NCBI GenBank assembly: GCA_949710005.1
Contig: OX453281.1
Location: 29,568,339-29,632,338 of the forward strand
Reading direction: 5' to 3'
DNA length: 64,000 nt
From: Ricordea florida
Lineage: Eukaryota; Cnidaria; Anthozoa; Corallimorpharia; Ricordeidae
Shown in pieces: positions 21,701 to 33,000 of the stretch. How positions within the stretch are numbered: the stretch's first letter is position 1; each line of letters begins with the position of its first letter. The notes beneath the pieces are model-generated. The model was not told where the DNA came from. It saw only the letters and a program-made list of their open reading frames with translations, and made no database searches. A program made the translations under genes and the position numbers.

Positions 21701-24700
21701 TCTCAAACTCCTCAATAATGCACAAAGGACGTCAGACACCGTTACGTGTTTGGATATCTGATTAAACACGGCTCGTTGTTACATCGTTAATTTCTCTTCT
21801 AAATAATTTCATTCGAGAAGCTATACCAAACACTCAATATACGTGTTTAATCACATATCAAACACCTCGAATTTCGCCAAAAACACTCCGCTGCACGTAC
21901 TATTTTCAGTTATCTTCTCTGTGTTTGATATGTGACGAAACACTGTTTCTCGTGTTTGATATATCACTTAATATGGAACAGCGTCGGTCTGTCTATCTTA
22001 CAAAGGATAGTAGAATAGCATTCAGATAGAGAATATGACCGTGTACAGCCAACAGGCAACAACTGAACATGTTCAGGATCTTCATGGTTTTATAAGTAAT
22101 ATATAAAAAAGCGAGATAGAGTATTTCATCGCATAACAAACACCGAGAAGAGAGTTGAAAATACGGGGAGCAGCGGCGTATTTTTAGCAAAATTGGTGGT
22201 GTTTGATATGTAATGAAACACAGGTATCAAGTGTCTGATATAGCTTCTCAAACAAAATTATTTGGAAAGAGAAATTAACGATGCAAAAAGAGCCGTGGTT
22301 CATCTGATATCCAAACACATCACGGTGCTTGATTTCCTTTGTTTTTCCTTTATGCATTATTGATGACTTTGAGAAGTACTTTTCAGACATCCAAACACGT
22401 CACAGTGCTTGATTTCCTTTGTCTTTCCTTTATGCATTATTGATGAGTTTGAAAAGTACTTTTCAGACATCCAAACACGTCACAGTGCTTGATTTCCTTT
22501 GCCTTTCCTTCATGTATTATTGATGAGTTTGAGAACTTATTGTTACAACTCGTTTGACAGTCTTAATTTTTCTGCTTAAATTCCTCCACTGATGCAGCAC
22601 CACCTTCTTTAGAAATAGCCCCATTACTGGAAACTGTAAGATCGTTTTCCAGATGATCGACATAAGAAAGCCTTCCTTTACGGTTCCTTGGGAAAAGGAA
22701 ATATTATCTATTATTTTGGTGGGCAAGTCCTGGTTTCTTCACGGAGATTTGAAGAGTAAACGTTACAAAATAGTCTCATGTAAAGTTGGCAGTAAACAGT
22801 CGGTACAGTGTACAGTGTACTTGAATAGTGTCACAGGTGAGAATGTGTTACTTGTGAGTGATAGTATAATGTTACAACTGTTTATAAAGCTGAAAGTGGT
22901 ACGTACGTCGTAAGGAGTCCGGTGGCTGCGGGAGGGGGGAGGGATAACCAGAAGCATCGATGTAGGGATGGGAAGAGTACTCTCAGGTCCTTGATACTAC
23001 AGAATCAGAATAAGCTCTTGTAATGTTTGCTGTCTTGCAGATGTTCTTACCGTCCTCTGGGTCACGGGTCTCATCTTTGAAGAAGCTAAGGAGTTCTACC
23101 GACAAGGCAGGGAACGTTATATGTTGCAATGGTGGAACTTTGTGACATTAACCATGCTTCTTTTCTTTCTTTTGGCGGGAATATTCTGGCTATTAGGTTC
23201 GTCAGCTTTGGTTGTGCAAGATAACTATTCGCTGAAATATATAGTGAGGAGCATTACTCGAGATGACGCGTTTGCTTATTTACTCATTTCAAACAGGTAT
23301 GTAGAAGAAAACCCATACCCCCCTGATCCATGACCATGTGTGACGGTTATTGGCTAATTCATTGGTGGAGGAACGAGCACAACTCTCAAACTAACTGATC
23401 AAATAAGACTGATGAAACCACATGCTGTTTTCTCTGTCTGATCTTCGTTGAGCAGGGTTGGCGCAGTGGTGAGCTCGAGAGCGCTCGCCTTCCACCAATG
23501 TGGCCCGGGTTCGATTCCCGGCCCCGGCGTCATATGTGGGCTGCGTTTGTTGGTTCTCTACTCTGCTCCGAGAGGTTTTTCTCGGGGTACTCCGGTTTTC
23601 CCCTCTCCACAAAAACCAAACATTTGATTAATTCAATTAAATATGGTTTGATTTGATTTGATTTGTGCTTTACAGTGTCCCCAATTAGTACGTCAGTGCT
23701 AGATACAGTTGACACTCAAATAAAGTTCATTATTATTATTATTATTATTATTACTTTACTTGATACTTTTCATCGCGTGCTTTTCAAAGTTTTGCTGTAA
23801 TATTGTACAGTTAATACTATAAAATACTTTGTGTAGATTTACATGTTATTTAAAAAACCCTCACCCATCTCTGGTTTTCTCTCTGCAGCTTATTCTCCAT
23901 GGCATTTCTTGTCAGCTTCTTTCATTTGTCCAACTCTTTCCAAGTTAACAGTACCATTGGTCCTCTTCAGCTGTCGTTAATGAAGATGTGTCAAGATGTC
24001 GGCAAGTTCTTGGTGCTATTTTTGGTGGTGTTTCTATCATTCGCCATGGCCATTCGCAAAGTCTATTCCCAGTTTGAGCAAATTGTTATTTTATATCCTA
24101 AGATGGTTTCACAAAGATCAGGCCCTCACGTTTACGCTGGGTAAGTAAAGCTGTCTCCGACCTTGAGTAAACAAACCAGAAATTAAATATAGCTTCTGTT
24201 TGCGCAGGCGTATAGCAGAAACCGAGAATTGAAAGTACAAACACGAGACCAAGCGACACCGAGTGTTTGAACCTGGTCGAGCCTTAAGTGGTCAAGAGGT
24301 CTGGGATAACTGTCCATGATCTCAATGATTTCCAGGATCTAATCGGTGATTCTTTTTCCAAACTAACCACCATGAGAAGACCCTGGGAACGAGGTTGAAT
24401 AACGCCATTTTGCATTCACCTTAGTCCTCTTCGGATTTCCTCATCCAATATGGTGGCTTCATTTTCAAATATGTTAAATAAATTAACTGGATGTTACATC
24501 GTCTTTACTCTATTTCAGGGTCGCTGGTGGTCTTAGAATGCTTTTCTGGGCACTGTTCGATCAGACCGATTTAGAGTCATTCGAAATTCCATCGAAAACT
24601 TTTATCATCACACAGAGGACAGGAGAAACGCTCTTCGCAATCTTCTATGTGGTGGCCATTTTAATCTCCCTCAACATGTTGATCGCCATGATGTCAAGTT

Positions 24701-26338
24701 CATTTCAGCAAATCGCGGTAAGCGCAAGTTTGTATCAGTACAGGTTGCCTAAAATCATTATTACAACATTATGGCGTTTGGGGATGATTCCCTTACTGTT
24801 CCAGCTTGTACATAGAATAATAAATAAATAAATCCAAAAATACTTTTTTCTCAGAGTTCCTCAGCTGAATGAGCTTGTCAGCTTACGATACCATGACCAT
24901 GTTAAAGTTTGAATCCTATTATTAATATCTGCCGCTCCGCGTATTTATATGATGCTGTTTGAACTTCCGAAGTGGATATTAATTCTTTTATCTTTTTGGC
25001 GAATTCGACGTTAATTATTTGGCAAATTAGATGCTAAATATAGCTTGTAAATACGCGTAGATACAAGGTTAATTGAAAGTACATTTGAATGTTTTTAGGA
25101 TGATGCGGATATTCAGTGGAAGTTTTCCCGGACCGGTATGTGGATGCAGTTTGTTGACAAAAGGAAGTGTTTTACCTCCTCCATTTAATCTTGTTCCAAG
25201 CTGGAAGTCTGTTCTCCAACTGTTTGTGTGTTGTTTCGACTGGATCAAGTCTAAAAAGGTGCCATTTTAACCTTATTTCATTTTCTTCCTCGTCCGTTTT
25301 TATCGCGTTCGTGGCTGTTAACTTCTTGTCTCGTAGCTTGTTGTAAAGTTTCCCAGCTCCTCTGTTCTCTCTTTCCCTGCTTAGGCTTCTCGTTCTCTTT
25401 CTTTCCTTCTTACGTCTTTGTAAATATTTGAACCGCTGAGCCTTTTCATAGTCGGCATGGGTTGAGCGTGAATTTCATTTGCGCACTGATATTTAACTAT
25501 TTCACCAACAGAGACAGAAATATACTGATCTGGACTTGAGTGAAGTAGGTGAAGAGGAAGATATAGACCTGGCTCAGGTATTTTATACATGATTTCAAGA
25601 TCATTAGCAAAACTATAAACCATCACTGAAAACCTGAACTGAACAGTCGTCTAGTACTGGTACCAGTCTCTTTTACGGCCGTTACTTGGTTTCTCGCGCA
25701 ACGCTCCTCCTCAACGTTACTTAACAAGGCGTTGCGTGAAAAGCCAAATATAGTTTCGTTGGTTTCAAAAGAATTTCCAAATTATATCTTAGTGTGGAAA
25801 GAGTGGATTTATCACGCTAAGTCAATCGCAAGATGAAAAATGCCTTCAAAGGAAATGAATCTAGTATTGATCGACTTGTAATTTGCTTGTAATTTTTCAG
25901 CGGGAGGAAGTTATCAAGACTCTTATTGACCGCTATTTCTTCAGTTCACGGCAAGCAAGGGAAAGAAAACTTCTTAGCAGTGCTTTGAAAGTTTTTAATG
26001 CTGGCAATCAGGTAACTTCAGTAAAAGATGTCATTAGATTTTTGCTGTTGATAAGAGCAATTTTTCAGTGATTGCCTGGTGATTTCGCGATTGCCTTTGT
26101 GTTTTGCTTTTAAGGAAGTCTGCCTTTGCATCGTAAAATATAACCTTCATCTACCTTTGCGCCGTTGCAGTCTCCTCTGCAATAGCCACAGTATTCCCAT
26201 AACAGCTTGTATTACTATTAAGTTAATTTGTTACAGGGAGATGTCACATCTGGTGGTACAGGTGCAAACACTTCCACAGAGTCAGAAGAAACACCGCCCC
26301 AGCCTTCTGGCTGGCTGGCTCGGCTGCAGCAGAAATGA
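15797..26338 (+). CDS. TRPC-like cation channel, gene B, with a one-base frame break
   Basis: Nine exons: 15797-16546, 21355-21658, 23041-23296, 23889-24140, 24519-24717, 25099-25258, 25512-25577, 25901-26011, 26237-26338. Homologous exon by exon to genes A and C, except that the S2-S5 exon is split by an extra intron (23297-23888, holding a SINE). Exon 1 keeps the zinc-site motif (H100, C104, C106, C109) and TRP_2 domain but lacks about 65 residues of ankyrin repeats. Pore LFWALFD has Asp where A and C have Gly. S6 reads NMLIAMM; TRP box QWKFSR. In exon 6 the AAAA run near 25159-25162 carries one base too many: the frame then ends at a TAA about 8 codons later, whereas the next frame continues [12 protein letters not shown]. 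Every other junction is in phase; without that base the gene would encode 732 aa. Either a real lesion, a strain-specific allele or an assembly error. Confidence 0.87.
16700..20445 (+). mobile_element. CR1/L2-like LINE (non-LTR retrotransposon), decayed, in TRPC-B intron 1
   Basis: Coding sequence runs 16771-20220 in three frames with two frameshifts (near 17405-17415 and near 18387). The first part has a hydrophobic N-terminus, the motif GDVCPNPGP (17110-17136), then the apurinic endonuclease domain (GHSNVRGL, ISETHL, GGVAIYS; after the shift VGCVYRPP, VVIAGDFNSD, then an IADHK motif). The reverse transcriptase has ASGPDGIS, NYRPISLLS, FIDFQKAFDTV, GVPQGS and catalytic YADD (19342-19353), then a C-terminal region to 20220. 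A 153-bp insertion with target duplication interrupts it at 19129. The 3' end has AATAAA and a (TATG)n tail at about 20408-20437. The 5' limit is approximate. Same strand as the host gene. Confidence 0.93.
19129..19281 (+). mobile_element. 153-bp insertion in the LINE, 15-bp target duplication
   Basis: Flanked by CTATACACCATATAT at 19114-19128 and 19282-19296. Removing insert plus one duplicate restores continuity between the GVPQGS and YADD parts of the reverse transcriptase in the same frame. The insert opens with a hairpin module (CGACGAAGGGCTAACGCTCG then AAACGTCAGC) and ends AGAAACTATCCCCA. No poly-A or coding capacity. Relatives at 2944-3085, 22545-22620, 46945-46995 and 56205-56300. 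Confidence 0.92.
20990..21310. repeat. dispersed inverted-repeat element
   Basis: Contains GGCTGCATATTGG and CCAATATGCAGCC as inverted arms, together with CTTTGCGTTTTTAGTGACC and its near complement, and repeated CTTGACCTCAC strings. A relative with CTTTGCGTTT and GAGGCCAATATCC lies at 38730-38850. It ends about 40 bp before TRPC-B exon 2. Confidence 0.65.
21690..22540. mobile_element. long-armed foldback element with 80-bp triplication
   Basis: Left arm 21690-21895 and right arm about 22178-22385 are imperfect reverse complements over roughly 190 bp (left: GTGTTTGGATATCTGATTAA, ACATCGTTAATTTCTCTT, GAGAAGCTATA; right: the complements). The outer part of the right arm, containing GTGCTTGATTTCCTTTG and TATGCATTATTGATGA, is repeated three times with a period of about 81 bp to 22540. 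In TRPC-B intron 2. Confidence 0.85.
23455..23755 (+). mobile_element. tRNA-derived SINE with (ATT)n tail
   Basis: Pol III A box TTGGCGCAGTGG (about 23457) and perfect B box GGTTCGATTCC (about 23508) in a tRNA-like head, a unique body containing AGAGGTTTTTCTCGGGGTAC, and a tail of ATT repeats at 23728-23755. Lies in the intron that TRPC-B has and its paralogues lack. Not a functional tRNA: no proper acceptor or anticodon stem. Confidence 0.85.
25660..25760. mobile_element. small MITE family D, diverged copy
   Basis: Inner TCGCGCAACGCTCC and GGCGTTGCGTGAAAAGCCAA correspond to the inner arms of the 38867-38982 copy. In TRPC-B intron 7. Confidence 0.55.
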
Positions 26339-27028
26339 TTCAAAAACTCAGTTCACTTGACTTATAACAACACCTTTGATTAAACGGCGTCCTCTTCATT
26401 TTATCTCTCCCACTGTTGAAGAAGATGTAAACTTAAAGAATCAAGTAGTAATAAACAACTGTCACTTAGAAAGCGTTCTTTGTTTTACGACCTCCTATAA
26501 GAAGCCATGCCTGTTTGGTAAAAAGCGACTTCGTATTTATTCTGCCCTGAATTTTTGGACCTTGCGAGTGGGCGCTCATTCGAGGCTGTGCGCCTTTTAA
26601 AATTTCTATTAATTTTTTGCGACTGAATGAGCCTCAAGTCCACATGGAAATTGCAGTTGAAACTTAGAGTGGGGAAAATTCCAACATTCTCATAGGGTCA
26701 CAAAACGGGTTTATCTTATGTTACTATGACCACATGGAATCAAGTCATTTAACGAGTGCAATTTTCGTGAAATTTGTCGTGGGGCGACGGATACTTTGAG
26801 ATTGAGGACTTTCAAGAGTTGAAAACGTAAGCAATGGATGTTTATACACAATATCGATCGATTCGCGGTATGTTTATAATTAATTGAAACAACACATTAG
26901 TCAGTCAGCTGTGAACATGACAGATACGCAATACCGATAAATTACGGAAACACACCAACACATCAAGCAGAATCAAGTCGTACGTCAATTGCCTCGGGTG
27001 AGAATCGAACACGAATTCTCTGCTTTTA
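26339..27028. other. intergenic region between TRPC-B and TRPC-C
   Basis: Only 690 bp. An AATAAA occurs at about 26447, a possible poly-A signal for TRPC-B. No gene or recognisable element. Confidence 0.45.
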
Positions 27029-30000
27029 ATGGCTAGTTCACGAGTTTCTGTTTCCTCTACGACAGACGAAATAGCAAACAGCCCTAATGTTCTGTTTTCG
27101 CCGCAAGCAAGCTCAGCTTCCTCCATTGGGTTGGAGGATATGGAAGTGTTTACAGATTCTGAGCTGTGTTCGCTGAGTGAAGACGAAAAAGAGTTCCTTG
27201 AGGCAGTTCGTCAGAGCGATGAAGCGAAAGTCAAGAAATGCATTGTTGAAAAGAATGTGGACGTTGACTGCAAAGATTCTGGTGGAGAAAGTGCACTTCA
27301 AATAGCTGTTGAGGCAAAAGATTCCAAAATCATTTCAATTCTGCTAAAACATCGTGCTGAGACGGGCAATGCGTTGTTTCAAGCGGTGAGAAATGGCTGC
27401 TTGCAGTGTGTAAGACTTTTAGTGGCCCATGATACAAATAGAAAGACCTCTACGGCAGTGCCACCTGGGAGAACAACTGGCACAACAGGTAGGGGTGGCT
27501 CGGGAAAATTTGATGAATTTTTGACTCCGCTTACCCTGGCTGTGCTGAATGAGGACCATAAAATTGTGGAATTTCTTTTAAGCAAAGGATACAAAGTTGA
27601 AAAGCCTGACATCGCACAGAAAACTCACAAAACCAGCACAGGAACAGAGAAAGAATCTATGACAATGTCCAGTCTGAACGATTCTGTGGTAAAATTGAAT
27701 ACTAACCGTGCTCTGGCCAGCCCTTTGTATCTGTCGTATTCCTTCCTACAAGAGAACAAACAGTTGGGAACAAAGACGACACCTAGCGACCCGATTTTTG
27801 GCGCCATTATTCTGAAAAAGAAGTTGGAAGATCTAGCGGAGATTGAAGACGAATTCCGTGACGATTATCTGGCGCTGTCGGCACAGTGCGAAGATTTTGC
27901 CGTTCGCTTATTGAACGAGTGTAGAAACCTGGAAGAGATTGCAGCCGTTATGGAAATGCCGGACCTGGATGGAATGAGTGAAGGACACTTGAAGGGGAGG
28001 GAGAGGAGACTGCGTGTCCTTCAATTTGCAATTAAATGTTACAACAGAAAGGTAAACAAAATTAACATTTTATTAACTTTTTGGAGGTAGATTCTTCACA
28101 CAAAATAGCGACTCTAAAAATACGTCTAAGCATAGCAAAAGATTAGACAGGGCTTGCATAGTTTTAAGATTTTAAGATGCATGGAGAATCTGAAAAGTTC
28201 TGTTCAGTAGAACAGTACAAAGAATGATCATAGTTTGATTCATAGAATAGAAAGCCACAGCCATACAAAGCAAACAATACCCGCCCTTTTAGTAGCTTTC
28301 CCGGCAAAGAATAGTCACACTGTATGGTTTGATCCACAGATGAAAAAGTTAGAACCACACTGTATAGTAAAACAAACAGTACCACAGTACAGTACTGTTC
28401 ACTAGTAGCTTTAAAAAGAATGGTCACACTGCATGGTTTGATCCACAGATGAAAAAGTTAGACCCACACTGTATAGTAAAACAAACAGTACCACAGTACA
28501 GTACTGTTCAGTAGTTTTACAAAGAATGGTCACAATGCATGGTTTGATCCACAGATGAATTAGTTAGAGCAACACTGTATAGTAAAACAAACAGTACCAC
28601 ATAATAAAATTGTTCAATACCTTAAGGTCATAGGAAAATTCTTTCTTCTTTGATCCACTAAACAAGTGTTCAGTATCCTCGAGTAGTTAACCTATTCTTT
28701 TTTCACTTTATTTTATGTTTGTATTATGGTAATTTAAACAGAGCTTAAAAGTTTAGAATGCAAAATTCAGTAGAGCATGCGTATTTTATATTAAAGTTGC
28801 ACATGTCTTGTTGCGTCTATGTTTCTTGTAATTGAGAATTTTGATGAAAAGAACGTTAACACTATTTTCTAACAAAGAATGTTGCTGTTCAAAGCACACA
28901 GGTTTTACGTCATTAACGTTAAACAAAAGCACAATAATAAGCCTTATTTTGTCAGAAGTTATTTACGTAAATACTGTTAAAGACTTACGATATATTATAC
29001 AATGTGAAGACCAATATAACGCACAAGCGGTCGGATATCGGCGATTTGTTTTGGTCCCAAGTTACGTTACTTGACGACAATAAGAAGAGAATCACCAAAG
29101 CTATGTTTTTACCTTTTTGCCACAAGGAAATTAAAACCCACGGTGCCACCAAAGAGCTTTATAACATTAAATTCTAGAAAACAGTATAATTCACAGTTCA
29201 CTGTTTTCCCGTTTATCTCTCCGTTACAATTTTAACTTGAAACTTTTGATTGCCATTTTAACTCAAAGTATCTTTGTCCAACGTTTTTTTTTGTATGTTC
29301 TGTTGTTTATAAGTTGGGCTTCGAACCATACCGCGGGATCATACAACAGCAGTTATGTCTCCTTTTGTTAATCCACCTTGTTCACGAAGTTGTCACTTCG
29401 TCCTCTTACACTTTACACTGGCGCGGGCTGACAGCTGGGTTGGTTTTGCCCCACTCTCATCCTCGTCAGTGGTACCGACCATTCTTCCTTACTTCTCCCA
29501 CTTTATGCCCTATGAAAAATTTTCCTTTAGATTAGCATAGAGTTATAAGTCATAGATTGCCTGTTGAGGGGCTGTGAATATAATACAATCTAACGTGTAT
29601 TGTATTTTATATTTAGTTCCTAGCTCATCCGTACAGCCAGGTGATGTTGAACTCCGCTGTCTACCGTGGAGCCCACGGTTGGCACCAACTGAAATTTCCA
29701 ATCAAACTTTTGTTGGTCACCTTGTATACGTTTGTGATGCCACTATGCATGCTGGGATACATACTTCTTCCAAAAAACCGTTTCACAAAAAAGTTTGAGA
29801 TACCGCTGGTCAAGTTGACGAATCAATCATGTTCTGTTGTGTGGTTCCTGCTTTTGGTGTCTCTGTCTGCCTTCCAAGACAAATACGACACGTTTTTTCA
29901 CTTATCGCCAGTCAGTAAGTTCTAGTCACGGTAACCCTAGCTTTATAGGGCCTAGAGTAAATTCATTTGATCCTGAATTAAGTAAAATTCCCCTTTTAAC

Positions 30001-33000
30001 AACTTTATTGCAGTTTCAAATGAAATAATTTCTTGTAGGAAGCGTGGCATTGAAAGGAGAGGAACTGATTGCCGTGGTGGATAGATCTCTGAAAACAAAC
30101 CTTTCTTTTCCAGTCTCGACTGGTTCCTTTGACTTATGACTGTCTAACAAGTCCCATATGAATCTCAAAATGAGCTGAGCAAGATGCAGTTTCCAACTTT
30201 GAAGAAAACAAGGAAACGATTAGTCTGGGATCGCGTCTAAAAACCCTCAAATCTGATCACTTTAGACCATTAGAGATGACCGGGTGATAGGGGACATCGG
30301 AACTGTATTCCTATCTCCATGGGGACACGAATTCCCCTGTGGGGAAAACCCGGGAGGAGTAATATTCCCGATCATCTCTACATTATTGTATTAATTAAAG
30401 CAAAAATTGTTATCTTTGTGGATCTGTAAATAGAACATGCTGGGCTATGAGTTTGACTAAGGTCTTGTTTTCGTATGTTTTTTTTCCCTTCGCAGATGTA
30501 TTCATCGCCATTTGGGTGGTGGGAATTACAGTTCAGGAGGTTAAACAAGTCCTTCACCAAGGAATAGAGCGATATTTATCAGAATGGTGGCACCTGGCTG
30601 TTCTTCCTATGATAGCATTTTATATCATTGCCGCTGTTCTATGGCTTGTGGGATACGCCTTCATCGCTATAGACGCAGGCTCATGGACCGTGCATGTCCG
30701 TGATATCCTGGGTTCTACTTCACTGGCTCCTTACCAACTTATATTGCTATCAAACAGTTTTTACTCCTTCGCCTTAGTGTTGACGTTTTTTGAAGCATCG
30801 CATGTCTTGCAGGTGAATTCCACTCTGGGTCCGCTTCATCTTTCCCTCATGAATATGGGGAAGGATATTTTGAAGTTTTTCGTTCTTTTCGCGTTAAACT
30901 TCCTTGCATTTGCTCTGGCCATGAGAAAATTGTATTCTCAACATGTGCAAACTACTGGGAGACTGACCTCTAGTAATAACAATGGTACCACAACACACGC
31001 GTTTGAAAGGTATGATATGTAGAACTCTATATTATGTTTACTTTCCCTAGATTTCCGTTTTTTCTCGTGCTTCATTATGCATGCTGTATAGCTATGAGAT
31101 CTAGACTTATTCATGTGCAATATTTCTTGTTTCAAAACCGACGAAATATTACGCCTATGGCAAGTATAAAGAGGAAGACGGTGATATAGCAATTTGGCCT
31201 TTAACGTTGTACCTAAATAGATTGGTAAGATTTCCTGACAGGTCCCTACTTCATTATGCATGTTGTCAAGTTGAATTGTCTTAGGAAGTGCGCGTGCAAG
31301 CATTTCTGAGAACGAAAACGTACGGCTACAGCATGCATAATGAAGTAGCGACTTGTGAGGAAATCTTACCAATAGATTTAGGATTTTCGTTTAATGTAAC
31401 TTAGTCCTCTTTTTTGTCATTTTCGTTACCACAGAATTGAGGGGACGTTTAGTACATTATTCTGGGCGTTGTTTGGACATGTGAATTTCGAAGAATTCAA
31501 GACGAGCGAGGACTCAGAGATCACTTCCACCACTGGAGAGCTTTTGTTTGCATCGTACACCTTGGCCTCTGTATTGGTTGCTCTGAATATGCTCATTGCA
31601 ATGCTCAGTAACACCTTTCAGACAGTTGCGGTAATAACAACTTACAATGGTAATTTTACGTAAAAAGATAACTGCATGGTCTTATGATATGGGTTTATTG
31701 ACTTGCAGGACGAGAGAGATATCATGTTCAAGTTTACACGGACCCGTATTTGGATGTATTACGTCAGTGAGGTCAGCCCTCTTCCGCCGCCATTTAATTT
31801 GATTCCTGTTGATAAGTTCAGCGCTGCATTGCGCTGGCTCGCCAACAGATGCAATTGGATCGGAAAGGTGGGGAACAATCAGGTCTGTGTCTTATGCGAA
31901 CAGTGACATTAGCGGCCAAGAATCAGCTTACATGTCCCGGCATGCCGTGAGGCAATGTCATATCTCTTAAGTTCTAAATACATCAACTTTGTCCCAGTCC
32001 CTTTTCATACACCGTTTGTATAGAAAGTTGTTGTCCTAAGTGTCATTTTCCACATAAATGGTCGCAGAGAATGCTAAATTTTCTTCCTCTGTGTAACTAT
32101 GTCGCCCTTTGATCAAGAGAAACAGACTTCAGTATAACATTAATAAGGAAATGTTATGCACTCCCGCGATCAGTTGTCGGTTATTGTTCTTTTTTTTGGT
32201 TTTCCCTGATCTGTTTTTGCTCACTGGCGAACGTGAACAGTGGCTTACGAAAATTCAGGGACTAAAAACAGATCAAGCAAAACCAAAAGAAAGCTGAAAA
32301 TATATCAATAAGGATGATATCATATTAATTTGAACACAGGTAAAAAAGAGTTATTGATTGATCTACACTGGTAAAAAAGAGTTATTGATTGATCTACACT
32401 GGTAAAAAAGAGTTATTGATTGATCTGCACTGGTAAAAAAGAGTTATTGATTGCTCTACACTGGTAGAAAAGAGTTATTGATTGATCTACACAGGTCGCA
32501 CAAGAAACAAAAATACGGTACAATTCCACCATTTTTGTCCTTGTAACATGATTGTAAATATTCAAACTAACTCAGATTTACTTTTACTTCAGTGCCTTAC
32601 TTGCATTAAAACAGAACAAGGGACATTCGCTCAAAGGCAAAGGAACGAGATGAGAGTGAGTAAATTGATGGTTTTTTTTTCTATTGTTCTTTCAGAAGAG
32701 CAATTAAAACTCTGATCCAGTGGCTTTCATTAACTTACAAAATTCAAAGTAAATGTAGACTGTTCCCATTCTTACATTTCTCCGAATTTTTGCTTAGTCC
32801 TTGAACTGGTGAAAAGGTGCACCCAAGCGCCTCAGTTCTCTTCACAGCGGAATAAACCTCTTTAAAGCAGATATCCCAGAATTCACCAGGGCACTCAGGA
32901 GATGATAACAGTTCTAAATAGGCGCGATTAGTATAAATACTCAGGTGATTATACAAAATCGAGCGCTCTGATTGGTTCGCTGTCTAGGATTATCAGCCGA

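Noticed and set aside
23455-23525. tRNA-like sequence with perfect B box
   Set aside because: No consistent cloverleaf; followed by SINE body and ATT tail.
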